From AG-12 sp035531535 (GTDB lineage: Bacteria > Chloroflexota > Dormibacteria > Aeolococcales > Bog-877), in NCBI GenBank assembly GCA_035531535.1, contig DATKSV010000122.1, positions 1 through 9,599 on the forward strand: a stretch of DNA of 9,599 nucleotides, written 5' to 3'. A program made the position numbers and the translations under genes. Positions 1 to 6,395 of this stretch are shown piece by piece. Positions within the stretch are counted from its first letter, which is position 1. Each line of letters begins with the position of its first letter. The notes below the pieces were generated by a model. That model saw only the letters and a program-made list of their open reading frames with translations, made no database searches and had not been told where the DNA came from.

Positions 1-198
1 AATGGAGTTGCTGAGCGCTTCATCCGCACGCTCAAGGAGCAGCTGCTGTGGGTGCAGCGCTTTGACACCGTGGCCGACCTGCTGGTGGCACTACACACCT
101 TCCGGCAGCAGTACAACCAGCAGTGGCTGGTCGCCAAGCACAACTACTGCACGCCCGCGGTGGCCCGTCTCAGGCTCACCACGGAGTTGGCAGCATGA
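1..198 (+). CDS. IS3-family transposase, C-terminal fragment (cut by window edge)
   Basis: The frame is open from the first base and ends at TGA 196-198, giving 65 residues. It begins NGVAERFIRTLKEQLLW, which matches the end of the integrase core (rve) of IS3-type OrfB transposases. In that family the Glu of the AERF motif is the third catalytic DDE residue. The following FRQQYNQQWL and TPAVARL segments match the usual tail of these proteins. The enzyme would cut and join insertion-sequence ends; only the last part is visible, so activity cannot be judged. The element's right terminus should lie shortly after the stop, but with the left end outside the window I cannot define its inverted repeats. 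The family call is from recalled motifs and is fairly secure. Confidence 0.85.
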   Translation, partial: NGVAERFIRTLKEQLLWVQRFDTVADLLVALHTFRQQYNQQWLVAKHNYCTPAVARLRLTTELAA

Positions 199-599
199 TC
201 CGGGCCCACCCGCGCCAGCTCATCGCCGCATTCGGTATCCTTGGCGTGGCTTCGGTGTCCAGGAAACCGGGAGCGGTACAGGCGCAGGTCGCCGAGTTCG
301 GCGACACCAGACTGCCATCGCTCTTGGGTCTCCTTGGGCCAGTAGGCGTGACGCACACCCCTGAGTGGGCCGCCGTCCTGCTTGATCGCGGCGGCGAGTT
401 CAATCAGGTTGGCACATTTGAGCAGGACGTCGGTGCTCAGCTTGACCAGCGCCTCATCGCCGAGCAGCCGGACACGGCTCACCGCCCCCGCTAGCACTTC
501 CCAGTCCCTACTCAACCAGTCGTGCAGTCCCAGCGGATCCATCGGCTTGCGCAGCCGAAGTAGCACGTCCAGCCCCTCGGTAGACCCCGAACGAGCCAC
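144..599 (-). CDS. Hypothetical protein, probably truncated by the IS3-type element
   Basis: This is a GTG-start frame of 151 residues with strong G/C at third positions, which supports coding. I do not recognise a family. Residues 20-110 look like a soluble, mostly helical protein, with segments such as HDWLSRDWEVLAGAV and LLKCANLIELAAAIKQDGG. From about residue 113 the composition turns Arg/Ser-rich, and the frame runs antiparallel into the last codons of the IS3-type transposase (to 198). The native C-terminus was therefore probably lost at the element border, somewhere around 200-260. The start is uncertain: no Shine-Dalgarno is visible before the GTG at 599, an in-frame ATG lies at 542, and just upstream another minus-strand frame (about 590-710) reads like protein, so a frameshift is possible. 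It is unlikely to be functional as it stands. Confidence 0.45.
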   Translation of the reverse strand: MARSGSTEGLDVLLRLRKPMDPLGLHDWLSRDWEVLAGAVSRVRLLGDEALVKLSTDVLLKCANLIELAAAIKQDGGPLRGVRHAYWPKETQERWQSGVAELGDLRLYRSRFPGHRSHAKDTECGDELARVGPDHAANSVVSLRRATAGVQ

Positions 600-755
600 G
601 GCCGTGAGCCCGAGCGACCGCGCGGTTGACGAAGAGGAACGATGCGCTCAGCACTCCGACCAAGCCCCTCTCTACGGCCGCGTTGCGAACCGCCCGCTCG
701 CGCTGGAACTACCGGAGAAATCACCGGATCGCCGGCTCTTGACCTTTCATTTACG

Positions 756-1427
756 TCAGGTAGAGACACGTGGCTTTGCGGAGGTCGGGATGCGAACCGA
801 TGTCCAAGCAAGCCCCATGGTGACAAAGCCGATAATCAGCGCGAAGAAAAGTCCCCCGTCCACGCCAATGGAGCCCGATATCGACGCAAGTGCTGCTTGA
901 ACTTGAGCGGTCATAGGCGGTACGGACGCCGACGCTTCAATCCAATAGACGATGGTCGCCAGGGCCTCGACTCCACCTGCGATCATGAGAACGCGAGGGA
1001 CTATCGGTTCATACCGCGACCTAATCCCGAGCACAAGTGATCGGAACAGAATCACTGCAGCGGCAGCCACGGCAAGGACGCTCAGGAAATAGAGCCACCC
1101 TACGGGCGCCCAGCTGATCGTATTCACTCCGGTGGTCGTATTCGTCCCCAGGCCGTTGGTGATCGAGCTGCCAAAGCCATTGGCTGTGAAGGCCACTGAC
1201 ACCCCAAGAGGTGAAGCGCTCACTCCAAACCAGGGCAATAGCAACGCAAGGAGGCCCAGCAGGCCAGCAGCCACAGCTCCAATGAGGCGGATGGGCGGAG
1301 TGATGGCAACGGAGCGCCACGTGAATGTCGCTTCGGATTGCTCACCCTGCCCGACAGGTAGTGACGAGCCCGAGGCAGTCGAGCTTCGATTGGCCTGCTC
1401 GTCAGGTGGCGGCTCGGTCCAAGCCAT
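756..1427 (-). CDS. Four-helix integral membrane protein of unknown function
   Basis: It has 223 residues. The start is well supported: GGGAGGAG lies about six bases before the ATG at 1427. The N-terminal 40 residues are polar and probably cytoplasmic. Four hydrophobic segments follow: about 46-68 (ending LLLPWFGVS), 110-133, 144-164 and 190-211. The loop between the first two (about 69-109) is rich in Gly, Ser, Thr and Asn and is likely extracytoplasmic. The loop between the third and fourth (about 165-189) is small-residue-rich. The short C-terminus is basic. I see no catalytic motif and do not recognise the family. The helix ending in LLPWF followed by a polar Gly/Thr loop resembles small actinobacterial membrane proteins of unknown role. 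It stands alone: the next minus-strand gene upstream ends at 1565, leaving about 137 bp, so it may have its own promoter, but I could not pick one with confidence. Confidence 0.85.
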   Translation of the reverse strand: MAWTEPPPDEQANRSSTASGSSLPVGQGEQSEATFTWRSVAITPPIRLIGAVAAGLLGLLALLLPWFGVSASPLGVSVAFTANGFGSSITNGLGTNTTTGVNTISWAPVGWLYFLSVLAVAAAAVILFRSLVLGIRSRYEPIVPRVLMIAGGVEALATIVYWIEASASVPPMTAQVQAALASISGSIGVDGGLFFALIIGFVTMGLAWTSVRIPTSAKPRVST

Positions 1428-1438
1428 GGCGGCTCCTC
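1428..1438 (-). promoter_or_regulatory. Strong Shine-Dalgarno of the four-helix membrane protein
   Basis: Read on the minus strand, AGGGAGGAGCC directly precedes CGCC-ATG-type context at 1427. It contains GGAGG-like pairing to the 16S rRNA end at normal spacing and fixes the start of the membrane protein gene. Confidence 0.75.
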
Positions 1439-1564
1439 CCTAGGTTCCGGATATTCTGACGGTCTGGCTGGCCTTGTTGCGACTCAGCAACGTAGCACGC
1501 AACTCGGGAAACCTCACGGCGTGAGACGGCTGTCTGGCGACGGCGATGCCTCCGAGCTCCGGAC

Positions 1565-2118
1565 CTAATGCCGAGTCAGGGGCCGCACTTCCGGCGCCGG
1601 CAGGTCCAAGACGTCCCTCAAAGTCGCTGCCGGACTGGCTGCCAGCGGCGAACGCAGCTCGGCGTCCGCAGGCTCGCCGACACCGCCGCGACCCGCTGCC
1701 TGCGGGCTCTCCACGCTCTCGCTGGCCGGCGGCGGCGGTGCTACGCGCTGAGCCGCGAGACTCTGGAGCGCAAGGGGGACCGGAGCGACATCCTCTTGGA
1801 CCGCGAACTCCATCGAGCCTATCAGCAGCGAGCCGGCTTCCTGCGACATCGCAGCGTACTTGGCCTCGGGCATCGGGATCATCTGCACCTCGAGGCGGCG
1901 AATGACGTGCGCACAGAGCTCGACGACCTCTCCGGTCGGCGTCCGGCCCACGATGATCCCGATAAGCCCACACTCGTCGTTCCGTCCATGGCATTCGTGC
2001 CAGAATACCCGTCAGGCCGTGAGCAGCTGCCGGAAGGCCCAACTTGAATGTGGAAGTCCGTGGTTTGGGTCAGGGCGATGAGGACGATCTGCTCCGGATC
2101 GTCACCCCGGCGGATCAT
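1565..2118 (-). pseudogene. Hypothetical protein split by a probable one-base frameshift
   Basis: Two adjoining minus-strand frames both read like protein. The first starts with ATG at 2118 (MIRRGDDPEQIVLIALTQTT) and stays protein-like for about 37 residues, to about 2010. The second is open from just after a TGA at about 2012. It reads VFWHECHGRNDECGLIGIIV, then GEVVELCAHVIRRLEVQMIP, and ends at the TAG at 1565. In the second frame the only start available is a GTG at 1951, which would fall in the middle of the protein-like stretch and has no good Shine-Dalgarno. A single missing base near 2005-2015 would join the two into one protein of about 184 residues, with a Pro/Ala-rich tail (about 95 to the end). 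I do not recognise the family. Either this is a real disabling mutation, or a sequencing or assembly error in an intact gene, or the second frame is a short gene starting at 1951. Confidence 0.5.
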
Positions 2119-2617
2119 GTACGGATCGTCCGCTCAGCGGACTCGGCATCCTGAGCCAGCAGAAGCTCGCCCGTCATGCGTTGGAGCCGATCGTGAAAAA
2201 CCCACTATCGGTGTGCGCGGGGACTATCGGCACCTGGGGCCTGACCTCCGCGTTTCACCGACAGCCAGCGTCGTCGGGCGCGGGCCCTGCCCCTGACCCT
2301 TCGAACCTGGCTCCGTCGCGAGGACGGCTGTTCTGAGCTTATGGTAGGCGACCGCTCCCCACGTGGCAACCCCTTTCCCCGGTAGGAGTTCACTCTTTGG
2401 TTCGGGCACCCGTCGGCTAGCCGTCACGATCTGCCAATCCGACCATCTGGCTCGGGAACTACTGAACGCTAGGTTGTCGCACCAAACCGACTGCCAGTAT
2501 TTTTGGAGGGATCGCGTGAGCGGAGTCACCCCTCACGCAGCTCGGGAAACCCTCAACAGCGTCCTAACGGCGGCGTCGGGTTCCTTTCCAACCCTGCCGA
2601 AAGGGTGCTGCCGTCGC
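2119..2617. other. Gap of about 500 bp without a convincing gene
   Basis: Open frames exist on both strands, for example minus 2224-2529, but they show poor third-position G/C bias, no good ribosome binding sites and no recognisable motif. The only structure I can point to is the inverted repeat at 2514-2538. The stretch is downstream of the secreted-protein gene and upstream of the frameshifted hypothetical gene on the same strand, so it should hold a terminator for the first and a promoter for the second. I could identify neither with confidence. Confidence 0.5.
2514..2538. repeat. Inverted repeat downstream of the secreted-protein gene
   Basis: GCGTGAG at 2514-2520 is exactly complementary to CTCACGC at 2532-2538, with 11 bases between. 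It sits about 80 bases past the stop of the minus-strand secreted-protein gene. It could be part of its transcription end, but no T-run follows on the minus strand, so a classic intrinsic terminator is not supported. Confidence 0.35.
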
Positions 2618-3883
2618 CTACGAATGAGTAGCTATCCAAGACTCGTCGTCCGTCGTACAAGTGTACTTTGTCCCGTTACTGCTGTACACGATGTCTTCAC
2701 GGTACGATCCGGCCGCCGTTGGGATCCCGCGGGAATTGAGCCCTTCGAAGTTCCCCGCGAAGGAATAGTTGAACTTCGCGCTCTCACCTTGGAACGCACC
2801 CTCCTGCGAGCCCGTCGCTGCGAATGAGCCCTCGGATTTGACCGCGGCATGTGCGATCGCAAGTTGATCTCGGTGAGTGGCCCCGCCTGGCGTACAGATG
2901 AGGTTAGTCAAGGGGATGGAGATGTTCACCAGGCTTGCCCCGCCAGGCGCGACTGAAAAGGTGACGCCCCCTTCTAGGTACTGCGAGGTCTGGCCCGTAT
3001 AGTTGCCCGACACCGCTACAAGCTTCCGTGCGGGCGTCGGCCCGGTCTTGGCCGCCGTCCAGGTTTGATTGTTCGAGGTGCAGCTGTAGTGGCTCCCGTT
3101 GTTGTACACGACGTTCTCCCGGTACGATCCGGCCGCGCCACCCGATCCCTTCGCTGTCCCAGCTGCGAACTTCCCGTCGAAGTTGTAGGTAAACGTTGCC
3201 TCATAGCCACCGGACCATACCCCGCTATGGGAGGCTGTCGCCGTGAACGAACCATTGGGTTTGATCGCCGCCTTTGAAATCCAGAGTTGATCGCGGTGCG
3301 TGGCCCCGCCTGGCGTACAGGTGAGGTTAGTCAAAGGGATGGAGATGTTCAGGAGACTTGCGCCGCCAGGCGCAACAAAGAACGTAGCGCCCCCTTCTAG
3401 GTGCTGCGAGGTCTGGCCTGAGTACATGCCCGGCTCGGCTATCGAATTCGGGTTGACGGGTAGTGGCTTGGTCTTCCGACCGCCCACGAACTGGGCGGCG
3501 ACGGCCACGAGAGACGTTACTTTCACCCTGCACTGGCCTGTGCCGGTGCATGCACCGCCCCAGCGCAAGAAGCCGGACCCGCCTCTTGGTCTTGCTGTGA
3601 GGACGACCTTCGTGCCAGCGGCGAAAGTGGCGCTGCACTTGCCCGGGCAGGTGATGCCGGACGGATGGCTCGAGACGGAGCCCGGCCCGACGACACTGAC
3701 GGCCAGCACTGGCGTCGTAGCAGCCACGGCAGTCGCCGGCAGCGAGCCCACGGCGAAGGCCGCAAGTGTCACGGCCGCCAATATGCGCGCGCGCGAGGCA
3801 AAGGGCTTGGAGACCGCGCATATGCGACGATTTGAGGCACGCAACGGATGATAGGAGAGGCCTGGTGGCGAGAAAACTCCCAT
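2618..3883 (-). CDS. Secreted protein with InlB-like repeat and two tandem ~127-residue domains
   Basis: It has 421 residues. A signal peptide is clear: basic residues at 27-33, a hydrophobic core at 34-47 and a likely cleavage after TAVAA (about 55). Residues 60-132 form an InlB-like (Big/Flg_new type) repeat with CPGKC (C79, C83), FLRWGG (W108) and C112/C118, probably two disulfides. Residues 151-277 and 292-418 are two copies of one domain at an exact 141-residue offset. Each copy carries GQTSQ-LEGG, VAPGGASL, NISIPLTNL, CTPGGATHRDQL and AGSYRE, plus a Cys pair 79 residues apart (C189/C268, C330/C409). The fold looks like an all-beta, extracellular module. The function is unknown; surface binding or adhesion is only an inference. 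The ATG at 3883 is the first start after the promoter. A TTG at residue 14 is also possible, because the GGAG before the ATG is only about three bases away. No operon partner lies downstream within 480 bp. Confidence 0.88.
   Translation of the reverse strand: MGVFSPPGLSYHPLRASNRRICAVSKPFASRARILAAVTLAAFAVGSLPATAVAATTPVLAVSVVGPGSVSSHPSGITCPGKCSATFAAGTKVVLTARPRGGSGFLRWGGACTGTGQCRVKVTSLVAVAAQFVGGRKTKPLPVNPNSIAEPGMYSGQTSQHLEGGATFFVAPGGASLLNISIPLTNLTCTPGGATHRDQLWISKAAIKPNGSFTATASHSGVWSGGYEATFTYNFDGKFAAGTAKGSGGAAGSYRENVVYNNGSHYSCTSNNQTWTAAKTGPTPARKLVAVSGNYTGQTSQYLEGGVTFSVAPGGASLVNISIPLTNLICTPGGATHRDQLAIAHAAVKSEGSFAATGSQEGAFQGESAKFNYSFAGNFEGLNSRGIPTAAGSYREDIVYSSNGTKYTCTTDDESWIATHS
2630..3010 (-). repeat. 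Tandem domain repeat, copy 2 (C-terminal)
   Basis: This encodes residues 292-418 of the secreted protein. It matches copy 1 at a period of 423 bp. The core around the NISIPLTNL and CTPGGATHRDQL motifs is nearly identical at DNA level, while the part after it has diverged. This indicates an old duplication with a conserved core. Confidence 0.85.
3053..3433 (-). repeat. Tandem domain repeat, copy 1 (N-terminal)
   Basis: This encodes residues 151-277 of the secreted protein. The Cys (189), the closing Cys (268) and the last Trp (275) each recur 141 residues later in copy 2 (330, 409, 416), which defines the unit and its period. Confidence 0.85.
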
Positions 3884-3921
3884 TCTCCGGTCGACCCCCC
3901 AGACTGTTCTTGTAGGTGCGA

Positions 3922-3951
3922 ACTATACGTGACACGGGCGTCCGGTGTCAA
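3922..3951 (-). promoter_or_regulatory. Sigma-70-type promoter of the secreted-protein gene
   Basis: Read on the minus strand, TTGACA (3951-3946) is followed after 18 bases by TATAGT (3927-3922). The -35 is a perfect consensus hexamer and the -10 matches five of six positions. Transcription would begin near 3915, about 30 bases before the ATG at 3883. It is the clearest promoter in the window and supports a start near 3883. Confidence 0.75.
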
Positions 3952-4067
3952 TGGCCACTTTGATGTCCGGACGGGTGGACAAGTAAAAAGACCACCACGG
4001 TGGTGGTTCCTCCGGTGAGCAGGGACGATCCGAGGGCCGCAACCACTGGCACCCAGACCCCAGGCAT
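3948..4067 (-). CDS. 39-residue single-helix membrane peptide
   Basis: A short frame starts at ATG 4067 with GAGGAG placed about five bases upstream, a strong Shine-Dalgarno. The peptide begins MPGVWVPVVAALGSS, continues LLTGGTTTVVVFLLV and ends in a His-containing polar tail. A hydrophobic stretch covers about residues 4-30, with a Gly/Thr break in the middle, so it is probably one membrane-spanning helix or a helical hairpin. The same frame stays open upstream to 4259, but that part is Arg/Pro-rich and unconvincing, so I chose the ATG with the Shine-Dalgarno. The stop TGA (3950-3948) is embedded in the -35 box of the next gene's promoter. I do not recognise a family. Phage-like or toxin-like small membrane peptides have this look, but no partner is visible. 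Confidence 0.5.
   Translation of the reverse strand: MPGVWVPVVAALGSSLLTGGTTTVVVFLLVHPSGHQSGH
3985..4007 (-). terminator. Possible intrinsic terminator inside the small peptide gene
   Basis: On the minus strand ACCACCAC (4007-4000) and GTGGTGGT (3998-3991) form a perfect inverted repeat separated by one base; the innermost bases would open to make the loop. CTTTTT follows (3990-3985). This has the form of an intrinsic terminator, but it lies within the coding frame of the 39-residue peptide. The two calls compete unless the element acts as an attenuator. Confidence 0.35.
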
Positions 4068-4535
4068 AGCTCTCCTCGTCAGTCGGCACGGACCGGGCCA
4101 TACGTCCGTTCGTCTGCCAGTACGATGCCGGCAAGCGTCCCGGCCGAGGCCAGGGCGGGATGGCCGGCCCGCGAGGGGCATGGACCGCCGCTCCCGACCG
4201 GGCGAGCCGCCGGAAGGTATCGGCCCCGGCAGCCCGCGGCGCCGTCCGCCTATCCACACCGCAACCTCTACCCGTGGGGCTCACCGCGGGATTGCCCGCG
4301 GCATGAGGTACCCTGGGACATCGACAGCGCTCGACCCGCGGGCGCGCTGGACCGGGTGCCAGCCTTCGTTCGGTCGACCGACCGCCCCATTCCGAGGGTG
4401 CACCCCAGTGCCACCCTACTGGTGCCGACCCGCGATCCCCAGCGTCGACGCTGCCCGGGTGCCGCCGGTGGGTAGCCCGTCGCCCACGCGCGTCCGGCGC
4501 GGCAGCGGTATGCCCTGCCACCCGCCCGCCTCAGT
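4068..4535. other. GC-rich stretch of about 470 bp without a convincing gene
   Basis: Long open frames occur on both strands because stops are rare at this GC content, but they translate to Arg/Pro/Gly-rich sequence without domain-like character, and none has a good ribosome binding site other than the 39-residue peptide gene next door. It contains a perfect GC hairpin at 4284-4301. It should hold the upstream signals of the small peptide gene (minus) and of the AlbA_2-type gene (plus), which run divergently from it. Confidence 0.45.
4284..4301. repeat. Perfect 7-bp GC inverted repeat with ATTG loop
   Basis: CCGCGGG (4284-4290), ATTG, then CCCGCGG (4295-4301). It would form a very stable hairpin in RNA from either strand. 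No T-run follows, so it is not a classic terminator; its role is unknown. Confidence 0.5.
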
Positions 4536-5054
4536 GTGCACCTCGTGACGTCCGTGTCCTCGCTCATGATGTGCTCCCCTGCCGACGTTACTGAGGAGCG
4601 GGTGCATGATCTCCTCGGCCAGGGGCTCGTGGAGAGCCTAGCGCTCGAGCACAAGGTCGACCACGACCGCAAGCTGGTCCAGTCCGTCGCAGCGATGGCG
4701 AATACCTACGGCGGCATGATCTTGGTAGGCGTCGATGACAATGGCACGGCGCTCGGAGGGGTCCGAACCACGAGCGACCGCATCATGAACGCGTGTCACG
4801 ACACCTTGGACCCTCCGTGGGAGCCGGAGATCATCGCTGTGCCGATGGCGAGCTCACCCAACCGCTTCATCCTAGCCTCGATCTTGCATCACGCCGCCGT
4901 AGGGCCGCACGGTGACACCTGGGCCGGCATCAACCGCCGGTCCGCCATCGGGGGAGGGCTGAGCCCGTCACGTCGGGTGGCTGCACCGACCCGGAGGCCG
5001 GTGGCGCCGCTGCCCGCGGGGGTTTGGCCGGCGCCGGGGCGCGCGGCATCGTGA
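4536..5054 (+). pseudogene. AlbA_2/Schlafen-type domain protein, truncated
   Basis: Residues 32-75 show the signature of the AlbA_2 (Schlafen AlbA, formerly AAA_4) domain: ESLALEHK, then LVQSVAAMANTYGG, then MILVGVDDNGTALG. Known proteins of this group bind nucleic acid or act as regulators and often continue into a long C-terminal helicase-related region. Here recognisable sequence stops at about residue 120 (nt 4895). After that the frame becomes Arg/Pro/Ala-rich and runs out at 5054 beside the IS1380-type transposase, so the gene was probably broken by that element. The rest is not found on the far side of the element. Start candidates are GTG 4536 and ATG 4566 or 4569; the ATGs suit the family better, but no Shine-Dalgarno decides. 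Confidence 0.7.
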
Positions 5055-5099
5055 TCAGCTGGTGGGGGCCACCGCGGGGTGGGGCAGCGCCCCGAGTCG

Positions 5100-6029
5100 T
5101 CAGGCCGCGAGCGGCAGCGCGTGCAGGCGGTGGAAGGCGGCGGCCCAGGTCCAGTGGCGGTCGAGCCGGTCGGTGATCTCCGCGACCCACGCGCCCTCGC
5201 GGGGCGGCCTATCCTGCTGCATCGCCTCGCCCCAGGCCCGGTTCGGCAGCGCGAGGATGGCCTCGCGCACGGTCTCGGTGATATCGAAGCCGATCGCGAA
5301 CTCGAGCCCGTGGGCTCCGATCGCGTCAACAAACCCGTGGGTCGCGCCCACCGAGTCGGCGCGCACCAGCACGTCGAGCCCGGCGGGCGGATCCTGCGCC
5401 CGGGTCGGGCGGGGCAGCTGGGCCAGCGCCGCGTCCAAGAGGACCAGGTGATCGGCGGCGGTGTTGGCCCCCGCGTTGCGCGGGCGCAGCTGGCCGGTCA
5501 GGGCTTCGTCGGTCTCGTCGCAGGTCACCAGCAGCGGGGGGAACCCGAAGCCGCGCGTGTACGTGGGCGCTGCCTGTTCCTTCTCGCGGTGCGCGGTGAC
5601 CAGCGTCGCATCGAAGGCGAGCGTCACCCGGGCCGGCGCCGCCCCCTGCTGCCAGGCCCAGGCCCGCGCCGCCGCGCGCGCCGTCTGCACGGCGGCGAGC
5701 CGAGCGGCGTCGATGCCGGCGACGTGGCGCCACGCCATCGGCAGCGAGGCCACCGCCCCAAAGCACTCGGGGTGCGCCCGCCGGCCGTCGAGGGCCGACC
5801 GACAGTCGCCCCCGTCCGCCAGGGTCACCGCGACGTCGGCCACCACCTCGCCGGTGGCGTGCCGTCGCGCCGGCGGCTGCCACGGCGCCACGGCGGCGGA
5901 CAGGTCCCGCGCCATCCCGCTCCGCTCCACCAGATCGCTGAGAAGGCGGACGCCCGCGGGGGTGACCAAGCCCAGCCCGTCCGCGCTCACGTGGCCCCGC
6001 GGCCGACGCCGTTTGTGCTTCGCTTCCAC
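5100..6029 (-). pseudogene. IS1380-family transposase with internal deletion
   Basis: It has 309 residues from a GTG at 6029, with GGAGAG nine bases upstream. The family is clear from GVRLLSDL, TLADGGDCRSAL, FGAVASLPMAWR, FDATLVTAHREKEQAAPTY, GFGFPPLLV, RPRNAGANTAADH and LVRADSVGATH. The first two catalytic Asp are D140 and D225. Full-length members are about 450 residues. Here the sequence follows the family to WVAEITD (residue 287) and then jumps to RHWTWAAAFHRLHALPLAA, which resembles the extreme C-terminus of intact members. So about 130-150 residues holding the third catalytic residue (the Glu region) are missing, without loss of frame. It should be inactive by itself. The element's terminal repeats were not resolved; they should lie at about 4900-5050 and about 6050-6110. 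Confidence 0.85.
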
Positions 6030-6102
6030 GGTGAAGGCTCTCCGTGGGGGCGTTCCGGTTGAGAGACCCAGAACCTCCCCATCTGGAGGGCTCGCTTACA
6101 CC

Positions 6103-6288
6103 TCAGTCCCACCTGCCACCTGCCCCTGGCGAAAGATCCAGGCTAGAAGCGACCGGGTACGTGACCTCCGTCATGAGCGAGAGCCGCCGGTGCAGGCCAG
6201 CCACAGCGCCACTTCGGCCGTCCAAGGCATCAAGCGTCGCGCTCAGCGCCGCAAATGGGCCACCATCGGTCCAGTGGCGGCAGGTCAC
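6103..6288 (-). CDS. Short unrecognised frame, coupled by GTGA overlap
   Basis: The GTG at 6288 overlaps the TGA of the preceding minus-strand frame (6287-6285) as GTGA, the classic layout of coupled actinobacterial genes. The 61-residue product (ATLDALDGRSGAVAGLHRRL is typical) is soluble and has fair third-position G/C bias. I do not recognise it. It ends close to the presumed left border of the IS1380 element, so its C-terminus may be altered. It may equally be a chance frame. Confidence 0.3.
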   Translation of the reverse strand: MTCRHWTDGGPFAALSATLDALDGRSGAVAGLHRRLSLMTEVTYPVASSLDLSPGAGGRWD

Positions 6289-6395
6289 GATTCGATGACA
6301 ATGCTCTCGGGCCCTCGCGCATGGACGACGCGGTCTATGATCTCAACCACAGGCACTTTCGCGAGCGACATCGGTCGGGTGGAGAATCCGCCTGC
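6285..6395 (-). pseudogene. C-terminal remnant of an unrecognised gene
   Basis: The last 37 or so codons of a minus-strand frame, with segments MSLAKVPVVEIIDRVV and HARGPESIVIES, end at TGA 6287-6285. The sequence reads like protein, but upstream it runs straight into the presumed left end of the IS630 fragment (about 6396-6443), so it looks like the 3' remnant of a gene interrupted there. Family unknown. Confidence 0.3.

Noticed and set aside
1440..2042. A 200-residue minus-strand open frame
   Set aside because: It is Arg/Gly/Ala-rich, has no motif and no ribosome binding site, and overlaps the more protein-like frames at 1565-2118.
1568..2047. A 159-residue plus-strand open frame
   Set aside because: It is antisense to the 1565-2118 gene, and its composition (Arg- and His-rich) is that of a shadow frame.
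2224..2529. A 101-residue minus-strand open frame in the gap at 2119-2617
   Set aside because: Weak third-position bias, no Shine-Dalgarno, no recognisable family; I could not support it as a gene.
3769..4521. A 250-residue minus-strand open frame
   Set aside because: It overlaps the signal-peptide region of the secreted-protein gene and its promoter, and reads as Arg/Pro/Gly-rich noise.
5079..6062. A 327-residue plus-strand open frame
   Set aside because: It is antisense to the IS1380-type transposase, whose family motifs are unmistakable; the plus frame is Arg/Gly/Pro-rich without motifs.
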